Assembly (NCBI GenBank): GCA_951802195.1
Contig: OX637638.1
Coordinates: 496,001-560,000 of the forward strand
Direction of reading: 5' to 3'
Length of the DNA stretch: 64,000 bases
Source: Tausonia pullulans
Taxonomy: Eukaryota; Basidiomycota; Tremellomycetes; Cystofilobasidiales; Mrakiaceae
In this document: one piece after another, positions 63,890 to 64,000 of the stretch
Layout: every line of letters starts with the position of its first letter
How positions within the stretch are numbered: the first letter of the stretch is position 1
Program-made: the position numbers and the translations under genes
The notes under the pieces: model-generated
Database searches by the model: none
The model's input: only the letters and a program-made list of their open reading frames with translations
What the model was told of the DNA's origin: nothing

Positions 63890-64000
63890 TTTTATATATA
63901 TTTAAGTCATGAGTTATACGTAGATGACGAGGTAACCCTATGAGAGATATTGAGCCGTAGCTAGATAGAGTGAGAGCGAAAGTGAAGGAAGAGGTGGAAG
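63890..64000. other. AT-richer end of window
   Basis: Begins TTTATATATATTTAAG. I see no gene or RNA in it. Confidence 0.4.

Overview
The window looks like nuclear DNA of an intron-dense, GC-rich fungus, most likely a basidiomycete. A Pucciniomycotina/Microbotryomycetes yeast would fit, but the lineage is inference. The grounds are many short introns (about 50-150 nt) with GT..AG borders and frequent 3-25 nt exons, fungal gene families (KRE2/MNT1-type mannosyltransferases, a kinesin-1 with an IAK motif, Atx1, Tfb5, Trm10, a PUF protein, proteasome alpha-1) and Ty1/copia and Ty3/gypsy retrotransposons.

Region 1 (1 to about 34,114) is one block of nested LTR retrotransposons with no host gene recognised. 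Copia family A forms a minus-strand head-to-tail array with shared LTRs and an exact 4,713-bp period (1-13,346). The array sits inside a copia family B element (B1, 13,347-15,761), which abuts a family C copia fragment (15,762-16,291 and 21,340-22,487). Family C is split by a second, complete family A copy (A4, 16,292-21,339, duplication CCAAG). An inverted gag-plus-LTR piece D of the same family as C follows, then a solo family A LTR (23,464-23,746, duplication ACACC). Next is a Ty3/gypsy chromovirus E with a chromodomain. Its 3' LTR is interrupted by a second family B element (B2, 28,724-33,427, duplication GGCTC, identical LTRs), and a relic gypsy LTR closes the block.

Region 2 (about 34,600-63,700) is a compact host gene set: ATX1 (-), an unrecognised protein (-), an RRM protein, probably mitochondrial (-), proteasome alpha-1 (+), two head-to-head GT15 mannosyltransferase paralogues (- and +), TRM10 (-), TFB5 (+), a PUF protein (+), kinesin-1 heavy chain (-) and a multi-pass membrane protein (+). 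Exon models were built by hand from splice signals, reading phase and family motifs. Each of them closes in frame.

The last 260 bases hold a diverged fragment resembling the 530-loop region of nuclear 18S rRNA.

The genes do not form one pathway. Functional themes are copper handling, protein turnover, Golgi mannosylation, tRNA modification, transcription/repair, mRNA control and transport. The most notable observations are the unequal intron content of the GT15 pair (15 versus 23 introns), a probable 3-nt exon, a copia primer-binding site that fits an inosine-containing tRNA-Ile half molecule, the perfect tandem copia array and the 18S-like fragment.
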